A stretch of DNA of 37,183 nucleotides, from assembly GCA_030651305.1 (NCBI GenBank), contig JAUSCI010000062.1, forward strand, positions 1-37,183, given 5' to 3'. The notes under the pieces were generated by a model. It was not told the origin of the DNA. It made no database searches and saw only the letters and a program-made list of their open reading frames with translations. The translations under genes were made by a program, and so were the position numbers. This DNA comes from Sulfuritalea sp. GTDB taxonomy: Bacteria > Pseudomonadota > Gammaproteobacteria > Burkholderiales > Rhodocyclaceae. Positions 8,071 to 16,264 of the stretch are shown here, one piece after another (the first letter of the stretch is position 1; each line of letters starts with the position of its first letter).

Positions 8071-9185
8071 ACCATCACCAGGTTTCGACCGTTCCGCTTC
8101 GCCTGATAGAGCGCCTGATCCGCGCATCGAATCAGGCCCTCCACCGAATCCGAATGCCCGGGCGTCGCTGCAATACCGATCGAAGCCGTGATGCGGATTC
8201 GCAAATCCCCATACGACACGACTGTCTCCTGAAAGATTTTCAGCAACTGCGCGGCGCGCTCGAAGGCGATATCCAGGGGCATTTTTGGCAATACGAGCAG
8301 GAACTCCTCGCCACCGTAGCGACACACAATGTCCTCGGCACGCGCATGTTCCAGAAGCAAGCGGCCGAAAACCCGCAGGACTTCGTCGCCCGCCTGATGT
8401 CCGTAGGTGTCGTTCACCAGTTTGAAGTGATCGATATCGAGCAGCACCATGCTCAGCGGCGCGCCTTCGCGCCTGCAGCGAGCCAGTTCGCGCTCAAGCG
8501 TACCCTCGAGGTAGCGACGATTGAAGAGGCCGGTAAGAGAATCGCGGTTGGCCTGTTCGCGCAGCTTCTCCTGCAAGTCATGAATCTTTCCGATCTGGTC
8601 GTGCAGGATTGCATTGGCCCCTTCGAGCGTCGTTCGCTGCTGATCCAGCGAATCCTGCACTTGATGCAGTTGCCTGATATAGGCGAAGAACTCGATGCCT
8701 ATCAACGACAGATAGGTCGCAAGCGCGATCATCGAAGACAGGGTCACCAGCCCATTGGTATCCGTGGAAACATGAAACGCGATCACCGTGGTGGAGGCCA
8801 GGGTGCCAGCGGCAAATGCCATGATGCAGATCAGGACGCCTGGTGCTCCGCGCGCTATCGTATGGTTCAGCAAGTTGGCGAGAAACAGGGCGGCGCTGAT
8901 CCACGACGGGAATCCCAGGCCTGCCGCCCATATGCCGCACATCACGGCATCAACAAACATGCTGTTGAGTTCGGCCCGTTCGGAGTGCGCGGCCTTTCGC
9001 GTACCCCAGTAAATCAAATGCGGATAGATCAGAAATTGCAGGACCAGCAAAGCCCAGACGCCGGGGCCATGGCCGTGCGGCAATATATGCAAGCCGATTG
9101 GCAGCGAGGCCAAGGCAAAGGCGGTTACCCGCACGCGGTAACCGTTGGCCACTACCCAGTGATGCGTTTTGCGAAGTTCGGTCAC
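8034..9185 (-). CDS. MASE2-GGDEF diguanylate cyclase
   Basis: Predicted inner-membrane enzyme making c-di-GMP from two GTP. The 383 residues begin with a multi-span membrane sensor (about 20-172) that resembles MASE2: RVRVTAFALASLPIG, then YPHLIYW and the ERAELNSMFVDA segment. A coiled-coil linker (about 173-213) leads to the GGDEF domain (about 214-372). The active site is GGEEF at 291-295, a functional variant, with DxDHFK upstream (250-254). The inhibitory I-site RxxD is intact as RAED (282-285), so product inhibition is expected. The start is GTG with a weak ribosome site. It converges on murI, sharing 37 bp of coding sequence in opposite directions, and lies 59 bp downstream of relA. Confidence 0.9.
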   Translation of the reverse strand: MTELRKTHHWVVANGYRVRVTAFALASLPIGLHILPHGHGPGVWALLVLQFLIYPHLIYWGTRKAAHSERAELNSMFVDAVMCGIWAAGLGFPSWISAALFLANLLNHTIARGAPGVLICIMAFAAGTLASTTVIAFHVSTDTNGLVTLSSMIALATYLSLIGIEFFAYIRQLHQVQDSLDQQRTTLEGANAILHDQIGKIHDLQEKLREQANRDSLTGLFNRRYLEGTLERELARCRREGAPLSMVLLDIDHFKLVNDTYGHQAGDEVLRVFGRLLLEHARAEDIVCRYGGEEFLLVLPKMPLDIAFERAAQLLKIFQETVVSYGDLRIRITASIGIAATPGHSDSVEGLIRCADQALYQAKRNGRNLVMVYGDGAPRGGTA

Positions 9186-9244
9186 GAGTTCAGTCTCTGG
9201 CTGTCATCAGTCGCGAGCACCATGCGCGTGCGATACGTCATTTC

Positions 9245-11476
9245 TCAGCGCCGCTCGGCACGAATCACGCCCGGCACTTCACTCAACAGGGACAATACTT
9301 TCTGCAGCACCAGAGTACCAGATAGTTCGACGGTAAAGCCCATGTGTGCGATGCCCGCCCGCGACTGCGTCTTTACCGCCGTGACGTTGATCTTTTCGCG
9401 CGACAGGACGTCGGAGATATCGCGCAGCAGCCCTTGCCGATCCCCCGCGTCGACCATCAGGTCTACCGGATAGACAGTACCTGACCTGGCGCCGTCCTGT
9501 TCGCCCCAGCCTTCACCCCATTCGGTGCTGATCACCCGCTCGGGATTGCGCGCCGCCATGTTGCGGAAGTTGATGCACTCGACCCGGTGGATGGAGATTC
9601 CCTTGCCGCGCGTGACGAAGCCGATGATGGCGTCCGGTGGCATCGGCTTGCAGCACAGCCCGACCTGCGTCAACAACTTGTCCACGCCGAGCACCAGAAT
9701 CCGGCTGTCGCCGGCCCGGCTCTTCTTTGTCTGAATCTCCGGCTCGGGCGGCAGCGCTTCCGCGCCGCCGCGCAAGGCGACATCGATGGCGCGCATGCCG
9801 ACTTCGCCGCGCGCCGCGGCGAGAAACAGGGCCTCGGCGCTCTTCAGCCCGAGCTTGACCGCCAGTTCGTCGAGATTGGCCTGGGTTTGTCCCTGACGCT
9901 GCAACTCGCGCGTAACCAGGGCGCGCCCCTGGGCCAGCAGTTCAGCTTCATCCTGCGCCGCAAACCACTGCTTCACCTTCGAGCGCGCACGCGGCGTGGC
10001 GAGATAGCCCAGCGTCGGATTCAGCCAGTCACGCGACGGGCCGCCGCTCTTGATGCTGACGATCTCCACCCGCTGGCCGTTTTGCAGGGCCGTGTTGAGC
10101 GAGGCCATGTGTCCGTCGATCTTTGCGCCGCGACAGCGATGACCGAGATCGGTATGCAGCCGATAGGCGAAATCCAGCGCCGTGGCGCCGCGCGGCAGGT
10201 CGATCACCTTGTCCTGCGGCGTCAACACATAGATCGTGTCATCCAGCGCGGCACGCTTGAACTGTTGCACCCATTCCGCGGAATCGGCGATTTCATCGCG
10301 CCACGACAACAATTGTCGCAGCCAGGAAATCTTGTCTTCGTAGGCGCCGCCGGCCTTTACCGACTTGCCGGACTCCTTGTAGCGCCAATGGGCGGCCACC
10401 CCCAGCTCGGCATGATCGTGCATCTCGCGGGTGCGAATCTGCACCTCCAGCGAACGACCGTCCTCGACCTCCACGGCGGTATGCAGTGACCGATAGAAGT
10501 TTCCCTTGGGATGCGAAATATAGTCGTCGAACTCGCCATGAATAGGCTGCCACAGGTGATGCACGATGCCCAGCGCCGTGTAGCAATCCTTGATTTCATC
10601 GACGATGATGCGCACCGCCCGCACGTCATACACCTTGGAGAAGTCGATATCCTTGCCGCGCATCTTGCTCCAGATGCTGAAGATGTGTTTCGGCCGGCCG
10701 TAGACCTCCGCGCGAACGCCGACTGCGGCCATCTCCGCCCGCAAGCGCGCCACTGCAGCGACGATGAAGCCCTCGCGCTCCAGGCGCTTTTCGTCGAGCA
10801 TGGTGGCAATGCGCTTGTAGGTTTCCGGCTCCAGATAGCGAAAGGAAAGGTCTTCGAGTTCCCATTTCACGTGCCAGATGCCCAGCCGGTTGGCCAGCGG
10901 CGCGTAGATGAGCTGGCTTTCCCTGGCCATTTCCTCGCGCACGGCGCCCGGCCGGTCGTTGAGGAAGCGCAAGGTCTGCACGCGACTGGCCAGCCGCAGC
11001 AGCACCACGCGAATGTCATCGACCATGCCCAGCAGCATCTTGCGCAGAATTTCGGTCTGTGCCCGCACCTCGGCAACGCCTTCACCCGACCCGGCGCCAC
11101 CGCCCGCCGCGGCACGCGTCAGCGGCCGCAAGCTGCCCAGCCGGCGCATGCCCGCCACCAGTGCGGCCACCGTATCGCCAAAGCCGACTTTCAGGCGCTC
11201 GCCGCAATCCTCGACGTGATCGCCGGCGGCAAACAACAGGGCGGCAATGCGGGCATCGGCATCGAGATCGAGCGAAGCGACGATCAAGGCCATGCCCAGC
11301 GCGTGTTGCAGGATGGGTTCGCCGGTGCCGAGCACCTTCTCGCCATAGGCTTCGCGGGCCAGCGTCAGCGCATCGCCGACACGGGCCGCGGCTGGCGCGG
11401 AAAGCCCCAGACAAAGGCGGGAAAGCGCGTCGGCTTCGCCATTCGACTGCTGCAGGGAATGCACTACGGAGACCAT
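9245..11476 (-). CDS. relA: RelA-type (p)ppGpp synthetase
   Basis: Ribosome-associated enzyme of the stringent response, transferring pyrophosphate from ATP to GDP/GTP. From ATG 11476 it has 743 residues, the usual RelA length. The N-terminal hydrolase domain is dead: the HD signature is replaced by LFAA near residues 81-84. The synthetase domain follows (about 240-365) with YGRPKHIFSIWSKM and the RelA-type acidic motif EFDD at 315-318, which separates it from bifunctional SpoT (RxKD). A TGS domain (about 415-475), a cysteine motif CCKPMPPDA and a C-terminal ACT domain complete it. An upstream in-frame start at 11533 would run into the divergent gene and is disfavoured. It shares a 37-bp promoter gap with the EamA gene. 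Confidence 0.93.
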   Translation of the reverse strand: MVSVVHSLQQSNGEADALSRLCLGLSAPAAARVGDALTLAREAYGEKVLGTGEPILQHALGMALIVASLDLDADARIAALLFAAGDHVEDCGERLKVGFGDTVAALVAGMRRLGSLRPLTRAAAGGGAGSGEGVAEVRAQTEILRKMLLGMVDDIRVVLLRLASRVQTLRFLNDRPGAVREEMARESQLIYAPLANRLGIWHVKWELEDLSFRYLEPETYKRIATMLDEKRLEREGFIVAAVARLRAEMAAVGVRAEVYGRPKHIFSIWSKMRGKDIDFSKVYDVRAVRIIVDEIKDCYTALGIVHHLWQPIHGEFDDYISHPKGNFYRSLHTAVEVEDGRSLEVQIRTREMHDHAELGVAAHWRYKESGKSVKAGGAYEDKISWLRQLLSWRDEIADSAEWVQQFKRAALDDTIYVLTPQDKVIDLPRGATALDFAYRLHTDLGHRCRGAKIDGHMASLNTALQNGQRVEIVSIKSGGPSRDWLNPTLGYLATPRARSKVKQWFAAQDEAELLAQGRALVTRELQRQGQTQANLDELAVKLGLKSAEALFLAAARGEVGMRAIDVALRGGAEALPPEPEIQTKKSRAGDSRILVLGVDKLLTQVGLCCKPMPPDAIIGFVTRGKGISIHRVECINFRNMAARNPERVISTEWGEGWGEQDGARSGTVYPVDLMVDAGDRQGLLRDISDVLSREKINVTAVKTQSRAGIAHMGFTVELSGTLVLQKVLSLLSEVPGVIRAERR

Positions 11477-11513
11477 GCTGCAATTATCCCATGGGGCGTA
11501 TATTCCACGGTCG

Positions 11514-12404
11514 ATGAAGCAACTGCCTCCCATTTCGCCCTATCTGCTGCTGACGCTGGCCAACCTGTTCTGGGCCGGCAACTGGATCATCAGTCGCGCC
11601 CTGCGCAGCGAATTGCCGCCGGTCGCGCTCTCCTTCTGGCGCTGGGTGGTGGCCCTGCTGTGCCTCTTGCCGCTGTCCTTGCCGCATCTGCGCCGCGACT
11701 GGCCGCAACTGCGCGCCGCCTGGCCCTGGCTGCTGCTGTATGGCGCGCTGGGCACCGGCGGCTACAACGTGCTGGTCTACGGCGGCCTGCAATACACCAC
11801 GGCGATCAACGGCACGCTGCTGAACTCCTTCGTGCCGATCATGATCGTGCTGATCTCCTGGCTGATGCTCGGCAAGCGCCTGCACGGCCGCGAGGCGGCG
11901 GGCATCCTGATCTCCTTCAGCGGCGTACTCGGCATTGTCGCCCACGGCGACCTGCAGCGCCTGCGCGATCTCACGCTGAATGTCGGCGACCTCTGGATCC
12001 TGGCTTCGGTGCTGGCCTGGTCGGCTTACACCCTGCTGCTGTCGCGCCGGCCGCAGGTCCATCCATTGGCCTTCCTCACCGCCATCAGTGTCACCGGACT
12101 GATCTTCCTGGTCCCGTTCTATGTTTGGGAAATGGCCCAGGGCCGTCATATCACGCCGACGCCGGGAGCGATTGCCGGCATTGTGTATACCGGTGTCTTC
12201 CCCGCCTTTCTCGGCTACATCGTATGGAATCGCGGCGTCGCCGAAGTCGGGCCGGCGCGCGCCGCACTCTTCATGCACTTGATACCGGCCTTCGGTATCC
12301 TCCTGTCGATGATCTTTCTCGACGAAAGACCTGCTCCCTATCACGCCATCGGCATCGGCTTGATCTTTGCCGGCATCTGGCTCAACACCCGACGCCTGAG
12401 ATGA
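11514..12404 (+). CDS. EamA/DMT-superfamily transporter
   Basis: Inner-membrane permease of the drug/metabolite transporter superfamily, 296 residues from ATG 11514. Seen: ten hydrophobic segments arranged as two EamA repeats of five. The first repeat opens with LTLANLFWAGNWIISRAL, and the second with WILASVLAWSAYTLLLSR and ends in FLDERPAPYHAIGIGLIFAGI, a typical last-helix pattern. Substrate unknown; relatives export amino acids or small metabolites. An in-frame upstream ATG (11475) would overlap the relA start and is less likely. The stop overlaps the mtfA start by ATGA, so the two are co-translated. Confidence 0.88.
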   Translation: MKQLPPISPYLLLTLANLFWAGNWIISRALRSELPPVALSFWRWVVALLCLLPLSLPHLRRDWPQLRAAWPWLLLYGALGTGGYNVLVYGGLQYTTAINGTLLNSFVPIMIVLISWLMLGKRLHGREAAGILISFSGVLGIVAHGDLQRLRDLTLNVGDLWILASVLAWSAYTLLLSRRPQVHPLAFLTAISVTGLIFLVPFYVWEMAQGRHITPTPGAIAGIVYTGVFPAFLGYIVWNRGVAEVGPARAALFMHLIPAFGILLSMIFLDERPAPYHAIGIGLIFAGIWLNTRRLR

Positions 12405-13168
12405 TCGGCAAACTCAGCACATGGTGGCGACAGCGCCAGGGTGATCGCCTTGAAATTCCCGCTGCGCTGTGGCCTGAAGTCGAAGCCGGCCTGCCCTTTC
12501 TCGGCCATCTGGCTGCGGATGAGCGCGCGCACCTGCGCCAGCTTGCCCGCGAACTCATTGCCGAAAAGCAATGGAGCGGCGCGCAAGGTCTGCAACTGAC
12601 TCCCCGCATGCAGATGACGATTGCCCTGCAAGCTTGCCTGCCGATCCTGCACCTGGGGCTCGACTGGTATGCCGGTTGGGTCGGCATCGTGGTCTATCCT
12701 GGCGATTTCCTGATTCCGCGCCGCATCATCGACGAAGACGGCGTGATGCATGAGTTCGACGACGAAGTCATGGGTGAGGCCTGGTACGGCGGCCCGGTGC
12801 TGATCTCCTGGTTCGAGCAGCCGGAAGACGCCGGCGGCATCAACGTGGTGATTCACGAGTTCGCCCACAAGCTCGACATGAAGAGCGGCGCAGCCGATGG
12901 GCTGCCGCCGATGCACGAGGGGATGTCGCGGCAGCACTGGATCGACGTCATGAGCAAGGCTTTCGACGATTTTCAGCAGCGTGTCGATGCCGGCGAAGAA
13001 ACCTTGCTCGATCCGTATGGTGCCGAGTTTCCGGGCGAGTTCTTCGCCGTTGCCAGCGAAGCCTTTTTCGAGGCACCGCTGATGCTCAAAGGCGAGTACG
13101 CGGATGTCTACGAGCAATTCAGGCTGTTCTACCGGCAGGATCCGGCGGGGCCGGCATTTCATTGGTAG
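12401..13168 (+). CDS. mtfA: MtfA-type zinc peptidase
   Basis: Cytoplasmic M90-family zinc peptidase of 255 residues; the E. coli protein binds the Mlc repressor and so affects glucose PTS expression. Seen: the zinc site HEFAH at 152-156 (IHEFAHKLDM), a YAGWVGIVVYP block (90-100) and the downstream SEAFFEAP segment with E220, the likely third ligand. No signal peptide. Start ATG 12401 overlaps the EamA stop. The ligand set is intact, so activity is expected; the local target is unknown, since no Mlc or PTS gene lies nearby. Confidence 0.9.
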   Translation: MIGKLSTWWRQRQGDRLEIPAALWPEVEAGLPFLGHLAADERAHLRQLARELIAEKQWSGAQGLQLTPRMQMTIALQACLPILHLGLDWYAGWVGIVVYPGDFLIPRRIIDEDGVMHEFDDEVMGEAWYGGPVLISWFEQPEDAGGINVVIHEFAHKLDMKSGAADGLPPMHEGMSRQHWIDVMSKAFDDFQQRVDAGEETLLDPYGAEFPGEFFAVASEAFFEAPLMLKGEYADVYEQFRLFYRQDPAGPAFHW

Positions 13169-13326
13169 CGCCTGCTTCGCGGCCGAGCGCCCGTGGAAAT
13201 CGGAGTAAGCTTCAGACTTCGGGGCTAAGGAAGCAGGGGGCCGACCGACTGCTACCATGCCTTGCTTGCTGTTTTGTCGCGTAGACGCGAAAATTCGCCT
13301 GGTCCGTCAGAAGAAAACGCATCCGT

Positions 13327-14523
13327 ATGAAGCTCGTCGAAATTCCGGTCGAAAATCTGCCCTTCGGGGCGTACATCTCCAGGCTGGACAGGCCGTGGAC
13401 GGAAACACCGTTCGTATTCCAGGGATTTGTCCTCAAAAGCGAAAAGCAGCTCGACGTTCTAAAGAAGTACTGCAAACACGTCTTCATCGACCCGGAGAAA
13501 GAGGAGCGCAGGGAAATCGGCAAGGTGACCGCGGAGGATCTGGCAAAAGTCCGCGGCACGACGGTCTACAAGGAGATCGCGACCGTCGAAGTCGAATTGC
13601 CTCAAGCGCAGAGTGCCTTTACGACGACGACCGTGGTGGTGAAAGAGCTTTCGCGAGCGGCGGAGGTCGGAAACTCGATCGACAGTTCGCGGTCCCACGA
13701 AGCGGCGGCACAGATTACCGAGAGCGTCGTGCGCAATCCGGATGCGATGGCTCTGCTGATCAAACTCCAGGAAAAGAGCGGCGCAACCCTCAGCCGGGCC
13801 GCGGAGATTTCAGTCCTGATGACCATCTTCGGGCGTTTCCTGCAGTTGCCGCCAGATCGACTCAAACTGCTCGGCATACTGGGGCTGCTGCAGGACGTCG
13901 GCCGCCTCCAGTTGCCCGCCGCGCTTGCCTCGCGCGGACCCATGAACCCGGCGGAAGTCGAACTCTACAAGACGCACGTGAACCACTCGGTGCGGATTCT
14001 CAGCAGCACACCCGGGCTTCCCGCGGAACTTCCAGGGCTCGCGTCCCTGCACCACGAGCGTTTCGACGGCAGCGGCTATCCGCGCGGACTGCGCGGCGAT
14101 GCAATCGCTTTCCCCGGCTTGATCGCGGGGATCGTCGATACCTTCGACATGCTTACGGCGCCGAAGCCATACGGACAATACCTGTCTCCGGCCAACGCGC
14201 TCAGCATCATGTACAAGGGGCGCGGCACGGAGTTTCACCCGGCACTGGTCGAACAGTTCATCCAGTGCATCGGCGTTTACCCGGTGGGCAGCGTGGTCGA
14301 ACTGAACAGCGGCGAAGTGGCAATCGTGATTGCCCAGAACATGGTGCGTCGCATGCAACCGCGCATCATGGTGGTCAAGGACGCCCGCGGCAACCCGCTG
14401 CCATCCTACAAGACGCTTGACCTGATGAAGGAGCCCAAATTCAGGGGGGACGAGCCTTACCGGATCCAGCGTTCCCTGGAATATGGCTCGGTCAAGATCG
14501 ATCCGCGCGAGATGTTCCTGTGA
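13327..14523 (+). CDS. DUF3391/HD-GYP-like protein with degraded active site
   Basis: A 398-residue relative of c-di-GMP phosphodiesterases. The N-terminus (about 1-110) looks like the DUF3391 domain that precedes HD-GYP. The HD-GYP region (about 145-330) keeps HHERFDGSGYP (242-252), a histidine at 217 and D271, but the first metal histidine is R157 and the core HD is Q189-D190, with the following K as R193. Without these ligands hydrolysis is unlikely; a c-di-GMP receptor or scaffold role is inferred. A C-terminal tail (about 330-398) lacks a known motif. It overlaps the next gene by GTGA, forming a two-gene unit. The 158-bp gap before it holds an imperfect inverted repeat (13272-13293). Confidence 0.85.
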   Translation: MKLVEIPVENLPFGAYISRLDRPWTETPFVFQGFVLKSEKQLDVLKKYCKHVFIDPEKEERREIGKVTAEDLAKVRGTTVYKEIATVEVELPQAQSAFTTTTVVVKELSRAAEVGNSIDSSRSHEAAAQITESVVRNPDAMALLIKLQEKSGATLSRAAEISVLMTIFGRFLQLPPDRLKLLGILGLLQDVGRLQLPAALASRGPMNPAEVELYKTHVNHSVRILSSTPGLPAELPGLASLHHERFDGSGYPRGLRGDAIAFPGLIAGIVDTFDMLTAPKPYGQYLSPANALSIMYKGRGTEFHPALVEQFIQCIGVYPVGSVVELNSGEVAIVIAQNMVRRMQPRIMVVKDARGNPLPSYKTLDLMKEPKFRGDEPYRIQRSLEYGSVKIDPREMFL

Positions 14524-15830
14524 GCGGGGATGCTTCCGCCGGGCAGGCGGCGGCCACCTCTGGCTCTGCCGCCGAAGCAATCCCGTTTCTGGACGCATTG
14601 CGCGGTCAAATCGAGGAAAGAAGGGGTGACGGCGAAAATCTGGCCGTGCTGCTCATCGACAGCGGCCTGATCAGCCGTATCGACGCGGCATGGGGCTACC
14701 ACGTCGGCGATGCGGTGCGTAACCGCGTGACAGAGTTGCTGCGCACCGATGTATTGCGCCCGGGTGATCTGGTCGGCGAGATGAGCCGCGATGGTTTTGC
14801 CTGCGTACTTTCGACCGTCGAAGGTCCCGCCGTAGCGCTCCTGGCGGCGAAGAAGTCACTGCGCGCGCTAAATGCACCGTTCTGGATCGGCGACGACGAA
14901 ATTTTTGCCAGTCCCGCCATCGGCATTGCAATGTATCCGGCGCACGCGGACCAGGCAGAAGTATTGCTGCAACAGGCCACCAGTGCCTGTGCCATCGCCC
15001 GCGACCTGACCGGTCGCATCGCCGACTACGCCGAAGACCGGGACAATTCGGCGGCATCAAAGCTGCTGTATGAAAACCGGCTGCGTACCGCTGTTGCCGA
15101 GGATGCTCTCGAACTCGCGTTTCAGCCGCAGTACGATCTGCGCCTCGGCCAGGTCATGGGCGCCGAAGGCCTGCTGCGCTGGCGCGACCCCGCGCTCGGC
15201 GTGATTCCGGCAATTGACGCATTCGCCGCGGCAGAAGCGGCGGACAAGGTCTCCGACCTGGTTTCTTCGATACTGAATCGCGCATTGCGCAATGTCTCCG
15301 AATTCCGCTACAGCGCCGGACTCGATTTGCGAATTGGCGTCAAACTTCCAGCGCGCGCGTTGCTCAACACCGAACTGGTCGACGTGGTGCAGCGTGCACT
15401 GGGCACATGGAGCCGACGGCCAGGAACCCTGATTCTGGAAATCGGAGAAACGTCGTTGCTGGGAACGAATACGGAGGCAAGAGAAGCGCTCGGCCGCCTG
15501 AAGGAAGTTGGTGTAAAGCTCTCGATCGACGACCCGAACATGGCGCTTTCATCTTTGTTCTGGCTCGCGCCGATGCCGTTTCAGGAAATCAAGATCGATG
15601 TTTCCGCGGCGCACGACCTGGCCGGTGTGCCGAAGTCCGAGCGCATCCTCCAGTCGATCATCGAACTCGCCCATCATCTGCGGCTTGAGGTCGTGGCCGT
15701 CGGTGTCGCCGATGACGCCGCGGCGGTGCGGCTCAAGGAACTCGGTTGCGATTATATGCAAGCCGACTACAAGGGTCCTGCTCTCGGCCCGCAGGAGTTC
15801 GTCGAACGATTCGGCTTCAACGATCGCTGA
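14520..15830 (+). CDS. Degenerate GGDEF-EAL domain protein
   Basis: A 436-residue protein with both c-di-GMP domain folds but altered catalytic motifs. GGDEF is SRDGF at 89-93, so no cyclase activity is expected. In the EAL domain (about 185-430) EAL reads EGL (216-218), the metal asparagine is K274, the DD pair survives (D337-D338) and K358 remains, but AEGVE has become AVGVA (393-397). Two essential residues are lost, so phosphodiesterase activity is unlikely; binding of the nucleotide or of a partner is possible. No membrane segment is seen. The GTG start overlaps the stop of the HD-GYP-like gene, which implies a linked role. Confidence 0.87.
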   Translation: MSGDASAGQAAATSGSAAEAIPFLDALRGQIEERRGDGENLAVLLIDSGLISRIDAAWGYHVGDAVRNRVTELLRTDVLRPGDLVGEMSRDGFACVLSTVEGPAVALLAAKKSLRALNAPFWIGDDEIFASPAIGIAMYPAHADQAEVLLQQATSACAIARDLTGRIADYAEDRDNSAASKLLYENRLRTAVAEDALELAFQPQYDLRLGQVMGAEGLLRWRDPALGVIPAIDAFAAAEAADKVSDLVSSILNRALRNVSEFRYSAGLDLRIGVKLPARALLNTELVDVVQRALGTWSRRPGTLILEIGETSLLGTNTEAREALGRLKEVGVKLSIDDPNMALSSLFWLAPMPFQEIKIDVSAAHDLAGVPKSERILQSIIELAHHLRLEVVAVGVADDAAAVRLKELGCDYMQADYKGPALGPQEFVERFGFNDR

Positions 15831-15976
15831 AATACAGGGGACAAGGCCGGCCGGAAAACGCCCGTGGGTTGCGCCCGCGGACGCCAGCGCAACTTTGAGG
15901 ATGATCAGGCTGCGCTGAGCCTTCGATTGGGCTGCCTTGCATGCCGGGAAGGCATCTTCGCCGCCGGCAATTCGGG

Positions 15977-16052
15977 TGGGGTGACCGATGGGGCTCGAAC
16001 CCACGACAACTGGAATCACAATCCAGGACTCTACCAACTGAGCTACGGCCAC
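15977..16052 (-). tRNA. tRNA-His (GTG)
   Basis: Read on the minus strand the segment starts GTGGCCGTAGCTCAGTTGG and ends GGTTCGAGCCCCATCGGTCACCCCA. The acceptor stem GTGGCCG pairs with CGGTCAC, allowing one G-T pair. The anticodon in GATTGTGATTC is GTG. The discriminator is C, as in bacterial tRNA-His, and the base at 16053 supplies the extra G-1. CCA is encoded. The flanking gaps (15831-15976 and 16053-16151) show no other gene. Confidence 0.97.
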
Positions 16053-16151
16053 CACCGAAACTGCGCGCCGTCCGGAAAGAAATTCCCGTTGGGCAGGGTG
16101 CGGATTATGGGAGATGGCAGCAAAAGAATCAAGCAATCGGTAATCCCGACC

Positions 16152-16180
16152 TTGTCACTCGGAATGAACTCGCGTAATAT
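16152..16180 (+). promoter_or_regulatory. Sigma70-type promoter of the first catabolic operon
   Basis: TTGTCA at 16152-16157 and TAATAT at 16175-16180 are separated by exactly 17 bp, close to the consensus at both boxes. It lies 85 bp upstream of the pimC-like gene, the first of the plus-strand operon. Expected transcription start is near 16187. Confidence 0.6.
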
Positions 16181-16188
16181 TCTTTGCA

Positions 16189-16199
16189 GAACGTTGTTC
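16189..16199. promoter_or_regulatory. Palindrome at the expected transcription start
   Basis: GAAC-GTT-GTTC, a perfect 4-bp inverted repeat directly at the predicted start site; a related GCAGTTC follows at about 16205. Position fits a repressor operator, but the sequence is short and no regulator gene is in the window. Confidence 0.25.
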
Positions 16200-16264
16200 C
16201 ACTATGCAGTTCTTTCGATTTTCCCCGACTCCTGCAACTGGAGTAAGCAAAGGACCCGAAATCC

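Noticed and set aside
7206-9473. 755-residue plus-strand ORF over murI, the cyclase and relA
   Set aside because: Low-complexity, Arg-rich shadow crossing three recognised genes in other frames.
9245-11476. SpoT (bifunctional hydrolase) instead of RelA
   Set aside because: HD residues are replaced by LFAA and the synthetase motif is EFDD, the RelA type.
10511-12400. Long N-terminal extension of the mtfA frame
   Set aside because: It runs antisense to relA and out of frame over the EamA gene; MtfA begins at 12401 with normal length.
13272-13293. Imperfect inverted repeat TTTTGTCGCG-TAGA-CGCGAAAA as an operator
   Set aside because: Five core pairs plus a bulge in a GC-rich gap; could arise by chance and has no -35/-10 support.
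15831-15976. Rho-independent terminator between the EAL gene and tRNA-His
   Set aside because: Only weak stems such as TGCCTT/AAGGCA with no T run on either strand.
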